Assembly: GCF_015752285.1 (NCBI RefSeq)
Contig: NZ_JADOUY010000005.1
Location: forward strand, 186,001-250,000
Source: Mycetocola_A sp015752285
GTDB taxonomy: Bacteria > Actinomycetota > Actinomycetes > Actinomycetales > Microbacteriaceae
Length of the DNA stretch: 64,000 bases
Direction of reading: 5' to 3'
This document shows positions 9,299 through 17,766 of this stretch, piece after piece; positions within the stretch are counted from its first letter, which is position 1; each line of letters begins with the position of its first letter. A program made the translations under genes and the position numbers. The notes under the pieces were generated by a model that saw nothing but the letters and a program-made list of their open reading frames with translations, made no database searches and was not told the DNA's origin.

Positions 9299-10762
9299 AT
9301 GTCCGATACCTCGTTCACCACCACGAACACCGGCACCCCCGTTCAGGCTGACTCACAGTCGCTCACCGTCGGTGCCGACGGCGCCATCCCGCTGATCGAC
9401 AGCTACCTCACCGAGAAGCTCGCCCACTTCAACCGGGAGCGCGTGCCGGAGCGCGTCGTTCACGCCAAGGGCGGCGGAGCGTTCGGTGTGTTCGAGACGA
9501 CCGAGGATGTGTCGCAGTACACTCGGGCAGCGCTGTTCCAGCCCGGTGTGACCACCGAGATGCTGGCGCGTTTCTCGACGGTCGCCGGCGAGCAGGGTTC
9601 CCCAGACACCTGGCGTGACCCCCGCGGTTTCGCTCTGAAGTTCTACACCTCAGAGGGCAACTACGACCTCGTCGGCAACAACACCCCGGTGTTCTTCATC
9701 CGTGACGGCATCAAATTCCCCGACTTCATCCACTCCCAGAAGCGCCTCCCGGGGTCGAACCTGCGCAACAACGACATGCAGTGGGATTTCTGGAGCCAGT
9801 CACCCGAGAGCGCACACCAGGTCACCTGGCTCATGGGCGACCGTGGCCTTCCGGCATCCTGGCGCCAGATGGACGGATTCGGTTCGCACACCTACCAGTG
9901 GATCAACGCCGCAGGCGAGCGCTTCTGGGTGAAGTACCACTTCAAGACCAACCAGGGCATCGCCGTGCTGAGCGGCGAGCAGGCGGCCGAGATCGCCGGC
10001 CAGGACGCCGACTTCCACCAGCATGACCTGTACACGAACATCGCGGCGGGCAACATGCCGAGATGGACCCTCTCGGTGCAGGTCATGCCATACGAAGACG
10101 CGAAGACCTACCGATTCAACCCGTTCGACGTCACGAAGGTCTGGCCGCACGCCGACTACCCGCTGATCACGGTCGGCACGATGACCCTCAACCGCAATGC
10201 CGAGAACTACTTCGCGCAGATCGAGCAGGCGGCGTTCTCGCCGGCGAATTTCGTGCCAGGAATCGCCGCGAGCCCCGACCGGATGCTGCAGGCACGGATC
10301 TTCTCCTACGCAGATGCCCAGCGCTACCGCGTCGGTGTGAACCACGCCCAGCTCCCGGTGAACGCTGCGAAGAGCCCGGTGAACAGCTACTCGAAGGATG
10401 GCGCAGCGCGGGTCGAGTTCCCGCCGGCCGACCGCCCGGTGTACGCGCCCAACTCCTTCGGAGGCCCGCACGCCGACCCCGTGCGTGCTGCGGAGGCTCC
10501 GGGATGGCAGAACGACGGTGAGCTGCTGCGCACCTCGGCAACACTGCACCCCGAGGACGACGACTTCGGTCAGGCCGGAACGCTGTACCGCGATGTGATG
10601 GATGACGCGGCGAAAGCCCGCCTGCTCGCCCAGATCACCGGCCACGTCGGCGCTGTTGTGAACCCCGAGATCCGTGCACGGGCGATCGCCTACTGGTCGA
10701 ACGTCGACATCGAGCTCGGATCGAAGCTGGGCGCAGCGCTCGCTGCTGTGAGCGTGGCGTAA
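9299..10762 (+). CDS. katA: Monofunctional haem catalase
   Basis: 487 aa from the ATG at 9299, which has a strong ribosome binding site AAGGAGAT at 9289-9296; the longer frame to 9263 is rejected. It breaks hydrogen peroxide down to water and oxygen in the cytoplasm. The catalytic His is in RVVHAKGGGAFG, the distal Asn in NNTPVFF, the substrate-channel block is FSTVAGEQGSPDTWRDPRGF, and the haem-ligand Tyr is in RIFSYADAQRYR. Length is that of a small-subunit clade 3 catalase. Likely co-regulated with furA. Confidence 0.97.
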   Translation: MSDTSFTTTNTGTPVQADSQSLTVGADGAIPLIDSYLTEKLAHFNRERVPERVVHAKGGGAFGVFETTEDVSQYTRAALFQPGVTTEMLARFSTVAGEQGSPDTWRDPRGFALKFYTSEGNYDLVGNNTPVFFIRDGIKFPDFIHSQKRLPGSNLRNNDMQWDFWSQSPESAHQVTWLMGDRGLPASWRQMDGFGSHTYQWINAAGERFWVKYHFKTNQGIAVLSGEQAAEIAGQDADFHQHDLYTNIAAGNMPRWTLSVQVMPYEDAKTYRFNPFDVTKVWPHADYPLITVGTMTLNRNAENYFAQIEQAAFSPANFVPGIAASPDRMLQARIFSYADAQRYRVGVNHAQLPVNAAKSPVNSYSKDGAARVEFPPADRPVYAPNSFGGPHADPVRAAEAPGWQNDGELLRTSATLHPEDDDFGQAGTLYRDVMDDAAKARLLAQITGHVGAVVNPEIRARAIAYWSNVDIELGSKLGAALAAVSVA

Positions 10763-10775
10763 CCCACTCACCGAT

Positions 10776-10808
10776 GGCCCGGCATCCGTTTCTCGCGGGT
10801 GCCGGGCC
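10776..10808 (+). terminator. katA terminator hairpin
   Basis: GGCCCGGCA (10776-10784) pairs perfectly with TGCCGGGCC (10800-10808) and the stem extends inward with a few further pairs. It starts 13 bp after the katA stop and is followed by TT but no longer T-tract. Confidence 0.7.
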
Positions 10809-10865
10809 TTCGTGCGTTTCTGGGCGCTTCGTGCCCTGCGTCCCCCTCGCCGCGCGTACCGGCCA

Positions 10866-10943
10866 CAAATTCAGGAGATCCGTCGCGACACGCCGTATGG
10901 TCGCGCTCCCATCACGGCGTGTCGCCCGAATCTCCTGAATTTG
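10866..10943. repeat. Long palindromic intergenic element
   Basis: Left arm 10866-10896 and right arm 10914-10943 form an imperfect inverted repeat of about 31 bp whose ends are CAAATTCAGGAGAT and ATCTCCTGAATTTG and whose inner parts are GACACGCCGT and ACGGCGTGTC. The spacer adds ATGG/CCAT pairing, leaving a loop of about 8 nt. Such a long stem without a T-tract looks like a REP or palindromic repeat unit rather than a simple terminator. Confidence 0.75.
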
Positions 10944-10968
10944 CAGCAGGTTCCTGAGCGTGCCGGGC

Positions 10969-10986
10969 TCTCCTGAATTTGCAGCA
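10969..10986. repeat. Extra half-copy of the palindromic element
   Basis: TCTCCTGAATTTGCAGCA is an exact 18-bp repeat of 10931-10948, placed 38 bp downstream in the same orientation. It suggests a degenerate or partial second element. Confidence 0.7.
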
Positions 10987-11101
10987 ATCCCTGCGCGTGC
11001 AGGGTTCTCCCGAGGGACGCGAGGTTCTGAGCGGCCGGAGGACGGATGCCGTCGGAACGGGCCCGCTCGCGTACGACCCGCACGGCGCCGGACTCGCACA
11101 C

Positions 11102-12409
11102 CTAGAGCCGCCCGGCCGCCTTCAACGCGAGGTACCGGTCGGCGAGGGCTGGCGGAAGGTCAGCCGGCGCGGCCGTCACGACATCCGCACCGAGCTGCCG
11201 GACGGCTCCTGACACCCGGCCGACGTCGAGCAGCGCCCGCTCGGCTGCCGCTGCGAGGTAGACCTCGTCGCGATTGCCACGCGTCCTGCTGGCGTCGAGT
11301 GCGGCCGGGTCGGTGACGGATGCCACGACGACGGTGTGCCGCTGGGTGAGCTGGGGGAGCATCGAGAGCAACCCGGTGGAGGCGCCGGGAGCATCCACCG
11401 AGGTGAGCAGAACGACGAGAGAGCGCTGGCTCGTCACTCCGCGGACGAGTGACGGAACGGCCGACCAGTCCATCTCGAGGAGTTCGGGGTCGATGGTGGC
11501 CATGGTGTCGACGAGTTTCGACATCAGATCGGCTCCGGTCGCCCCCTGCACCCGGCCTCTGATCCGGCGGTCGTAGGCGATGAGGTCGACGCGGTCACCG
11601 GCCCTGGTGGCCAGAGCGGCCAGCAGCAGTGCTGACTCGAACGCCGTGTCGATGCGCGGCTCGTCCGCCACCCTCGCCGCCGATGTGCGCCCCGTGTCGA
11701 GCACGATGACGACGCGCCTGTCGCGTTCGGGGCGCCAGGTCCGAACGACGACGTCCTGGCGCCGCGCCGTCGCCCTCCAGTCGATGGAACGCACGTCGTC
11801 ACCGCGGACGTATTCGCGCAGGGAGTCGAATTCGGTGCCCTGCCCCCGCACCATCACGCTCGTCGCCCCGTCGAGCTCGCGCAGGCGGGCCAGTCGCGAA
11901 GGCAGGTGCTTGCGGGCGTTGAACGGTGGAAGAACGCGGATGTGCCCGGCGCTCTTCAGCGTTGCCTGCCGTGCCCACATCCGCAGTGGCCCGAACGACC
12001 GCACGGTGACGAGGTCGACCCGGCGTTCACCGCGCCGGAACGGGGTGAGCGGCACCACGACCAGTCGGCGCTCCCCGGCAGGGATTGTCACGCGGCTGCG
12101 TCGCACGCCTGCGCCCGCCGACGGCTGCCAGGCATCCCGAACGATCGCTCGCAGGGTTCGCTTCCCGGTGTTGGCGAGGTACAGCTCGCTGGTGACCGTT
12201 TCGCCGAGCCGCACCCGTGCAGGAAGTGACCTCGTAGGCACGAGAAGGCGGGGGGATGCCGCCAGGGCGATGTCGAGGATGCCCAGCGCGACAGCGAACA
12301 GCAGCCACCCGCCCAGCACGAGGCCGGGCTCGCCTGTGGCCGAGCCGATCAGAATGACCGGGACCACACCGACGCCGACGAGCGCCACGAACCTCCCCGA
12401 CACGATCAT
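11102..12409 (-). CDS. DUF58 domain-containing protein
   Basis: 435 aa. Two membrane helices near the N-terminus (about 8-50), then a beta-rich region and the DUF58/vWA-like core with the motif YVRGDDVRSIDWRATARR near residue 195 and VIVLDTGRTS near residue 230, a possible metal-ion-dependent adhesion-type fold. It starts immediately after the moxR stop with no gap, so the two are translationally linked. In MoxR systems the DUF58/vWA protein is the usual partner of the ATPase, probably acting as chaperone or inserter; the target is unknown. Confidence 0.92.
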   Translation of the reverse strand: MIVSGRFVALVGVGVVPVILIGSATGEPGLVLGGWLLFAVALGILDIALAASPRLLVPTRSLPARVRLGETVTSELYLANTGKRTLRAIVRDAWQPSAGAGVRRSRVTIPAGERRLVVVPLTPFRRGERRVDLVTVRSFGPLRMWARQATLKSAGHIRVLPPFNARKHLPSRLARLRELDGATSVMVRGQGTEFDSLREYVRGDDVRSIDWRATARRQDVVVRTWRPERDRRVVIVLDTGRTSAARVADEPRIDTAFESALLLAALATRAGDRVDLIAYDRRIRGRVQGATGADLMSKLVDTMATIDPELLEMDWSAVPSLVRGVTSQRSLVVLLTSVDAPGASTGLLSMLPQLTQRHTVVVASVTDPAALDASRTRGNRDEVYLAAAAERALLDVGRVSGAVRQLGADVVTAAPADLPPALADRYLALKAAGRL

Positions 12410-13561
12410 TTAGATCGGCACCTGCACCTGCTGGAGGACGGATCGCAGGATGGCATCCGATCCGACACCCTCGAGTTCCGCTTCCGGGCGGAGCTGGAGC
12501 CGGTGTCGCCACACCGGCAGCACCATCGCCTGTACGTGGTCCGGAGTGACCCAGGCATACCCGCTCAGCCAGGCCCACGATTTCGCGGCGGCGAGGAGAG
12601 CCGTGGTTCCGCGTGGGCTGACGCCCATTCGCACCGACGGGCTCCGCCGTGTCGCCCGCGCGAGGTCGACGATATAGCTGAGCACGTCCGGGCTCACCCC
12701 GGTGGCGGCCGCTGCGCGCTGGGCGTCGGCGAGGTCGGCCGCTCCGAGCACGGCGGTGACGCCGGCCCCGGCGAGGTCGCGCGGGTTGAACCCGGCCGAG
12801 TGGCGTCTGAGCACCTCGATCTCCAGGTCACGCTCGGGTACGTCGAGTACGAGTTTGAGCAGGAAGCGGTCGAGTTGAGCTTCGGGGAGCGTGTAGGTGC
12901 CCTCGTACTCGATCGGGTTCATCGTGGCAGCGACGACGAACGGGTCTGGCAGCGGCACAGTCCGGCCGTCGGTGGAGACCTGGCGTTCCTCCATCGCCTC
13001 GAGCAGCGAGGACTGCGTCTTCGGTGGCGTCCGGTTGATCTCGTCTGCGAGCAGGATGTTCGTGAACACCGGGCCCCGCCTGAACTCGAACTCTCCGGTC
13101 TTCGCGTCGTAGACGAGCGAACCGGTGACGTCGCCCGGCATCAGGTCCGGTGTGAACTGGACCCGTTTCGTGTCGAGGTCGAGCGCCTGGCTGAGGGTGC
13201 GAACGAGCAGGGTCTTGGCAACCCCGGGGACTCCCTCGAGAAGCACGTGACCCTTGGCGAGCAGGGCGATGATCAGCCCGGTGACGGCCGGTTCCTGCCC
13301 GACGACGGCCTTGCCGACTTCACGGCGCACCTGAGCGAGTTTCTCCCGCAGTTCGGTGGTCCGAGGAGACTCGACCTGCGGGGCCGCTCGGCGGGCCGGC
13401 GGCTGCTGGTGCGGCGACTGCTGGTGGTGCTGTGGCTGCCGGTGCGGCTGAGCAGCCGGATCCTGCGGGGCCCCCTGCGGCTGCTGTGGTGCCTGCTGAG
13501 GCTGCTGAGGCTGGGGGTATCCCTGCGGATGCTGCTGTCCGTACGGTGTCGGTGAGGTCAT
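12410..13561 (-). CDS. moxR: MoxR family AAA+ ATPase
   Basis: 383 aa from the ATG at 13561, preceded by GGAAGAA; the frame runs on to 13780 but the extension overlaps DUF4350 in an unlikely way. The first ~60 residues are rich in Gln and Pro and unusual for the family. The AAA+ core has Walker A GVPGVAKTLLVRT, Walker B ILLADEINR, the sensor-1 block ATMNPIEYEG and the lid domain with LARATRRSPSVRMGVSPRG. It belongs to a leftward operon with DUF4350, DUF4129 and a membrane protein upstream and DUF58 downstream, the standard actinobacterial MoxR cluster. Confidence 0.94.
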   Translation of the reverse strand: MTSPTPYGQQHPQGYPQPQQPQQAPQQPQGAPQDPAAQPHRQPQHHQQSPHQQPPARRAAPQVESPRTTELREKLAQVRREVGKAVVGQEPAVTGLIIALLAKGHVLLEGVPGVAKTLLVRTLSQALDLDTKRVQFTPDLMPGDVTGSLVYDAKTGEFEFRRGPVFTNILLADEINRTPPKTQSSLLEAMEERQVSTDGRTVPLPDPFVVAATMNPIEYEGTYTLPEAQLDRFLLKLVLDVPERDLEIEVLRRHSAGFNPRDLAGAGVTAVLGAADLADAQRAAAATGVSPDVLSYIVDLARATRRSPSVRMGVSPRGTTALLAAAKSWAWLSGYAWVTPDHVQAMVLPVWRHRLQLRPEAELEGVGSDAILRSVLQQVQVPI

Positions 13562-13610
13562 GGCGCGTTCTTCCGGTTCGGTCGGTGGAGGCGGATGGCG
13601 ATGGTCGGGT

Positions 13611-14834
13611 TCATGAGCGAGTCCGGGGTGGCCGCGGGTCGACGGCGGCGGTGACCGCCGCTTCCAGGTCTCGGAGCGAGTCCGAGAGCGCGACCACATC
13701 TCGTTCGGATGCCGGAAGCAGGTCGACGAGGATGCCGCGTACCTCGGCGGGGTGCCGTCCGAGCGTCGCGGCAGCAGCATCCGACACGTCGGTCACGCTG
13801 GCCGTCCGCGGCAGGCCGAGGGTGCTGCCGAGGCGTCCGATCGCACCGATGCGGAGGGCGTCGACGGCCCGGGTTCGTGCTGCGGTGCGCTGGTAGAGCC
13901 TCGACCGTCCCTCCATGGTCTCGCCAGCAGGAACGGTGACGGGGAGGTCCTCGGCGACGAGCGGACCGAACCGACGGCCTCGCCAGAACATGGCTGTGAG
14001 GGCGGTGATCGCCAGGAGGGAGGTGACGGGAACGAGCCAGGGCGGTGTGAGTTCCTGCAGGCTGGGCGGTCCGGTCGCTTCGACATCGGCCACGGTCGGC
14101 AGGTACCAGACGAGGCGGTCGGTGCCGCCGAGCAGCCCGAGAGCGAGTGCGGCGTTGCCGTGAAGGATGACAGCGTCGTTCGAGAAGAGTTCGGTCGGGC
14201 CGACGAAGGTCAGCCGGTCGCCGTCGAGCGGAAGCTCGACGACGCCGAATCCGCCGGTCTCGGCGGGGAAGCAGCCGACGGCATCCGTCTCGTCGGAGAA
14301 GGCGAGTGTCGCACCGGCGCTGATCGTCCCGGCGCGTTCAGCCGCCCCGACGGAGCAGGAGCTCTCGAGCGGGATGTCCGGGTCGGACTGTCCTGCCGCG
14401 CGGACATCCGGTTCAAGCGTCTGTAACTGCCGGAAGTGGGGGGAGAGCACGACGACGTCGCCGGCGTCCGTGACGAGGTCGGTGAGCCGCTCATCTGACA
14501 GGTAGGCGCTCGGGTCGTACAGCGCCAGCGTGGTTCCTGGCGTCTGTGCCTCGGCGAGCGCGTCGTCGTATCCGTCGGGAATGATGACGTCGACACCCTG
14601 TGTGCGCAGCACCTCGGCGACCGCTTTCGCACCGGTGGGGGCCGGGCTGGTCGGATCCAGCGGTATGCCGCTGGCTCCTCCTCCGCGGGTCAGGAGAAGA
14701 GAGGCGCCGACGACGAGAACGCAGACCACGGCGACCCCGGCCCAGAACAGGCCGCGACGGGCGACTGTCCTGGCACGGGGGGTCAGCACCCGGTCGTCTG
14801 CAGGAGCATCGGCGAGCTGCGTCGTCGAAGTCAT
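13611..14834 (-). CDS. DUF4350 domain-containing membrane protein
   Basis: 407 aa. An N-terminal membrane helix (about 28-48) is followed by the DUF4350 domain, with PAPTGAKAVAEVLRTQGVDV near residue 67 and LYDPSAYLSDERL. A second helix lies near residue 270 and a cytoplasmic region ends the protein. Its start overlaps the DUF4129 stop by 4 nt (14831-14834). The domain resembles class I glutamine amidotransferase folds and is found with MoxR/DUF58/DUF4129; no enzymatic function is shown. Confidence 0.88.
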   Translation of the reverse strand: MTSTTQLADAPADDRVLTPRARTVARRGLFWAGVAVVCVLVVGASLLLTRGGGASGIPLDPTSPAPTGAKAVAEVLRTQGVDVIIPDGYDDALAEAQTPGTTLALYDPSAYLSDERLTDLVTDAGDVVVLSPHFRQLQTLEPDVRAAGQSDPDIPLESSCSVGAAERAGTISAGATLAFSDETDAVGCFPAETGGFGVVELPLDGDRLTFVGPTELFSNDAVILHGNAALALGLLGGTDRLVWYLPTVADVEATGPPSLQELTPPWLVPVTSLLAITALTAMFWRGRRFGPLVAEDLPVTVPAGETMEGRSRLYQRTAARTRAVDALRIGAIGRLGSTLGLPRTASVTDVSDAAAATLGRHPAEVRGILVDLLPASERDVVALSDSLRDLEAAVTAAVDPRPPRTRS

Positions 14835-15499
14835 GCGACCGGCATCCGTTCGATGGTCTCGTGAACGGCCGGGGTCTCACTCTGCACGCGACCGTCGAGT
14901 GCCCGGAGCCGCTGGTACTGGTCGGAAGTGCCGTCTTCGCCGAGGTACCTGACCCGGTCGAACACGTCAGCTGCCTCACGGAGTTCGGTCGAGACCGCAG
15001 GAAAAGCCGACGATGCCCTGCCCGCGAAATCGTGGGCGGTCGTTCCGGGGCTGACAAAGACCACGGTGCGTTCGTCGAGGCCCCGGGCGATCGCCCGGAA
15101 CTGCTCCAGAACGGCCAGGGTCCAGCGTGCCTCAGCCGCTGCTTTCGCTGCTGCGGAGCGGAGTTGGGCAGCGGTCCGGCGATCGGCGTCACCGAACAGC
15201 CCGGAGGCGGGGCGGCTGCGCCGGTTCGCTCGCGGCACACCCCAGATCAGGAGGGCGACGACGAGAGCGACAACGACGAGCCCGACGATCAGAACGGGAA
15301 GCCAGTCGAGGGGAACGGAGTCCCCTGGCTGGAACAAGCGCGCAAGCCAGGCGAAGAACTCCTGACTGAGCACATCGAACAGGCTCGGTTGCGCGGCAGC
15401 GTACTCCGGCCGTGACAGCTCCTGGAGCAGCCAGTCGCGCGCCTCAGGCGCATCCGGCACCACCGGCACGTCGAAACGGACGGTGCCCACTAGGCCCAT
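14831..15499 (-). CDS. DUF4129 domain-containing membrane protein
   Basis: 222 aa with one membrane helix near residues 65-88 and a C-terminal DUF4129 region (ARWTLAVLEQFRAIARGLDE, then PGTTAHDFAGRA near residue 150). The ATG at 15499 lies inside the end of the preceding gene. The position between the GDPD-type membrane protein and DUF4350 is typical. In other bacteria the DUF4129 segment sits at the end of transglutaminase-like proteins, which here are absent. Confidence 0.85.
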   Translation of the reverse strand: MGLVGTVRFDVPVVPDAPEARDWLLQELSRPEYAAAQPSLFDVLSQEFFAWLARLFQPGDSVPLDWLPVLIVGLVVVALVVALLIWGVPRANRRSRPASGLFGDADRRTAAQLRSAAAKAAAEARWTLAVLEQFRAIARGLDERTVVFVSPGTTAHDFAGRASSAFPAVSTELREAADVFDRVRYLGEDGTSDQYQRLRALDGRVQSETPAVHETIERMPVA

Positions 15500-16875
15500 G
15501 GAGCACCCGTCGGAGACCCGGTGCGCAGCAGATAGGGGTCGTGCACCGAGCTGTCACCGGACTGGCGAGCCTCAACGAACCGGATCAGTTCGAGGTCGAG
15601 TCCCTCTTTACGCATCCGCAGGTCGATGTAGATGAAGGCGAGTGTCGCCGACTGGACGACCGAGGTGATGGATGCCACGAGGAGCGACACGATGATGAGG
15701 ACGACATAGAGCACGGCGGGCGCAATCCAGTCCTCCGCGGTCGCCCCGGTCGGGTCGAGCACGCTGACGGACATCGTGTAGATGATGGTGATCGGCGTGA
15801 GGACGACCTGCGACACCGTGCCGACGATGAACGCGATCAGGTACTGGATTCCCAGCGTCTTCCAGAAGTATCCGTCGACGAGCCGCCAGGAGCGACGCAC
15901 GGCGGCGAGAACTCCTGCCCGCTCGAGGACGATCGCGCTGGGCACTAGGGAGAGTTTCACCCCAAGCCACACACCGACAACCACGAGGGCGAGTCCGGCG
16001 AGGATGGCCAGAATGATGCCGGCCGCGATAAACCCTCCGCCGAGAACGACCAGGAGCCACACGATCCCGATGATCGCCGCGAGAACGATGGAGACGGCGG
16101 CTCCGGCGAGAAGCGTCCAGAGCAGCAGTGCTCCCAGTCTCGGCCAGGTCGCCTTCCAGGTCGCCTTGAGCGTGAGTTTCTCGCCGAGCGTCGATCGGGC
16201 TGCTTCGGTGACGATGACGCCCTGAAGGAACACCGTTCCAGCGATGCTGATGAGGAACGGGATGATCGAACCGAGAATGATCGCCGTGATCCCCCCTGCA
16301 GCCACAGTCTCGACATCTTCCGGCGCAGCGGTCGTGATCCGTGAGATCACGAACCAGGTCACCAGACCGATCACGATCAGGCTGACGACCACCGTGATCG
16401 CCTGCACGAGCAGCGCGCTTCCGAATGTCGCCTTCGGGTTGCGCTTCAGGGTGAGGAACGGGGCACCGAGCAGCGTCCCGAATCCGAGCGGTCGGAGCGG
16501 AATGAGCCCCGGTTTGGGGGGAGGGGCCCAGGCCGGCGGTGCAGACGGGCCCTGCTGCATGCCCGGGTATCCCCACGGAGCCTGCTGTGCCGGTTGCTGG
16601 TACGGATTCTGGCCGACCGGCGGCGCTCCGTAGCCCGGTTGCGCCGGAGGGTACGGCTGAGCTGGTGGCTGCTGCCAGCTGGACCGACCGTCGGGGCTGT
16701 GCCACGCTGGCGGTGCCGCCTGGGGCGGCCTCGGAGGATAAAACGGCTGGTCCGGGGCTGATTGTGCGGGGGCGGAGTAGGGCGGGCTTGCCGCCGGCTG
16801 GTGCGGTCGCTGCTCTCCCTGACCGTTCGGTCCTGCCGCGTCCGCGGGGTCCTGCCAGTTCTCGTCGGTGGTCAC
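15490..16875 (-). CDS. Polytopic membrane protein (glycerophosphoryl diester phosphodiesterase membrane-domain type)
   Basis: 461 aa. The first ~140 residues are low-complexity, rich in Pro, Gln, Ala and Tyr. The motif LIPLRPLGFGTLLGAPFLTLKRNPK opens the membrane part, which has about six helices (roughly 185-210, 225-260, 285-345, 380-440). It is the first gene of the leftward MoxR/DUF58 operon and is divergent from mtrA. The name comes from the membrane domain of some GDPD enzymes; the catalytic domain is absent, so phosphodiesterase activity should not be assumed. Confidence 0.82.
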   Translation of the reverse strand: MTTDENWQDPADAAGPNGQGEQRPHQPAASPPYSAPAQSAPDQPFYPPRPPQAAPPAWHSPDGRSSWQQPPAQPYPPAQPGYGAPPVGQNPYQQPAQQAPWGYPGMQQGPSAPPAWAPPPKPGLIPLRPLGFGTLLGAPFLTLKRNPKATFGSALLVQAITVVVSLIVIGLVTWFVISRITTAAPEDVETVAAGGITAIILGSIIPFLISIAGTVFLQGVIVTEAARSTLGEKLTLKATWKATWPRLGALLLWTLLAGAAVSIVLAAIIGIVWLLVVLGGGFIAAGIILAILAGLALVVVGVWLGVKLSLVPSAIVLERAGVLAAVRRSWRLVDGYFWKTLGIQYLIAFIVGTVSQVVLTPITIIYTMSVSVLDPTGATAEDWIAPAVLYVVLIIVSLLVASITSVVQSATLAFIYIDLRMRKEGLDLELIRFVEARQSGDSSVHDPYLLRTGSPTGAPWA

Positions 16876-17025
16876 TCCAGCGGCTCCCTCAGGCTGTTCG
16901 ACAACGTGCGCTCTCTCATCGTGTCACACCAGCCTCAGCGGCACCACGACCGTCCGGGCATCCGTCCCCTGGCGGTTCTCGGCGAACTGCCACCGGGTTG
17001 CAGCTAACCTGAAGGAAGGTACTGC

Positions 17026-17106
17026 ATGGTCGCGTACCCGAAGCGGACCTGCACACGAATCGAGAACGAGGCGTATGAACGCACGGATTTTGGTGGTCGA
17101 CGATGA
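17026..17106 (+). CDS. Possible 26-aa leader ORF overlapping the mtrA start
   Basis: ATG at 17026 follows GAAGGAAGG at ideal distance, a better ribosome binding site than that of mtrA itself. The peptide would start MVAYPKRTCTRIENE and its TGA at 17104-17106 lies ten codons inside mtrA in another frame. Third-position GC is modest, so it may be a regulatory leader or chance. See findings. Confidence 0.3.
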   Translation: MVAYPKRTCTRIENEAYERTDFGGRR

Positions 17107-17761
17107 CACCGCCCTGGCAGAAATGATCGGTATCGTCCTTCGCACCGAAGGGTTCGAGCCCTCGTTCTGCGCGGACGGGTCCGGCGCGGTCGACGCTTTC
17201 CACGAGTCCAGGCCAGATCTCGTGCTCCTCGACCTCATGCTCCCTGGCATCGACGGCATCGAGGTCTGCAACCGCATCAGGGCCGAGTCAGGGGTGCCCA
17301 TCATCATGCTCACCGCGAAAACCGACACTGCGGATGTCGTCAAGGGGCTCGAATCCGGCGCCGACGACTACATGGTCAAGCCGTTCAACCCCAAGGAACT
17401 CGTCGCGCGGATCAAGACGCGGCTCCGGCCGGCGTCACCGACGTCGCAGGATTCGCTGTCGATCGGCGACCTGACCCTCGACGTCGCCGGCCACGAGGTC
17501 AAGCGCGGAGATCAGCGAATCAACCTCACACCGCTCGAATTCGACCTGCTTCTCACCCTGGCGTCGAAGCCACAGCAGGTCTTCACCCGCGAGATGCTCC
17601 TCGAGCAGGTCTGGGGCTACCACTACAAGGCAGACACCCGACTGGTGAACGTCCACGTACAGCGGCTGCGAGCCAAGGTGGAAGACGATCCGGACAACCC
17701 GCGCATCGTCATGACCGTGCGCGGCGTCGGGTACCGCGCCGGCGCCGGCGCAGCCGCCTGA
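17075..17761 (+). CDS. mtrA: Two-component response regulator MtrA
   Basis: 228 aa from the ATG at 17075, the same length as M. tuberculosis MtrA; upstream in-frame starts are rejected. The receiver domain has the acidic pair DDD at 9-11, phosphoacceptor D53 in LLDLMLPG and the conserved Lys in MVKPFNPKELVARI. The OmpR-type winged helix occupies ~135-225 with LTPLEFDLLLTLASKP and HVQRLRAKVEDDP. MtrA controls cell-wall, division and replication genes in actinobacteria. It is followed 5 bp later by its kinase mtrB, then lpqB. Confidence 0.98.
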   Translation: MNARILVVDDDTALAEMIGIVLRTEGFEPSFCADGSGAVDAFHESRPDLVLLDLMLPGIDGIEVCNRIRAESGVPIIMLTAKTDTADVVKGLESGADDYMVKPFNPKELVARIKTRLRPASPTSQDSLSIGDLTLDVAGHEVKRGDQRINLTPLEFDLLLTLASKPQQVFTREMLLEQVWGYHYKADTRLVNVHVQRLRAKVEDDPDNPRIVMTVRGVGYRAGAGAAA

Positions 17762-17766
17762 AAGAG

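Larger units (their letters stand above)
10809..11101. other. Gene-free gap between katA and the DUF58 gene
   Basis: The 339-bp gap from 10763 holds the katA terminator, then the palindromic repeat element (10866-10943) and an extra half-copy (10969-10986). The remaining ~115 bp to the DUF58 stop shows no ORF with a ribosome binding site, no RNA gene and no further repeat that I can recognise. Confidence 0.6.
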
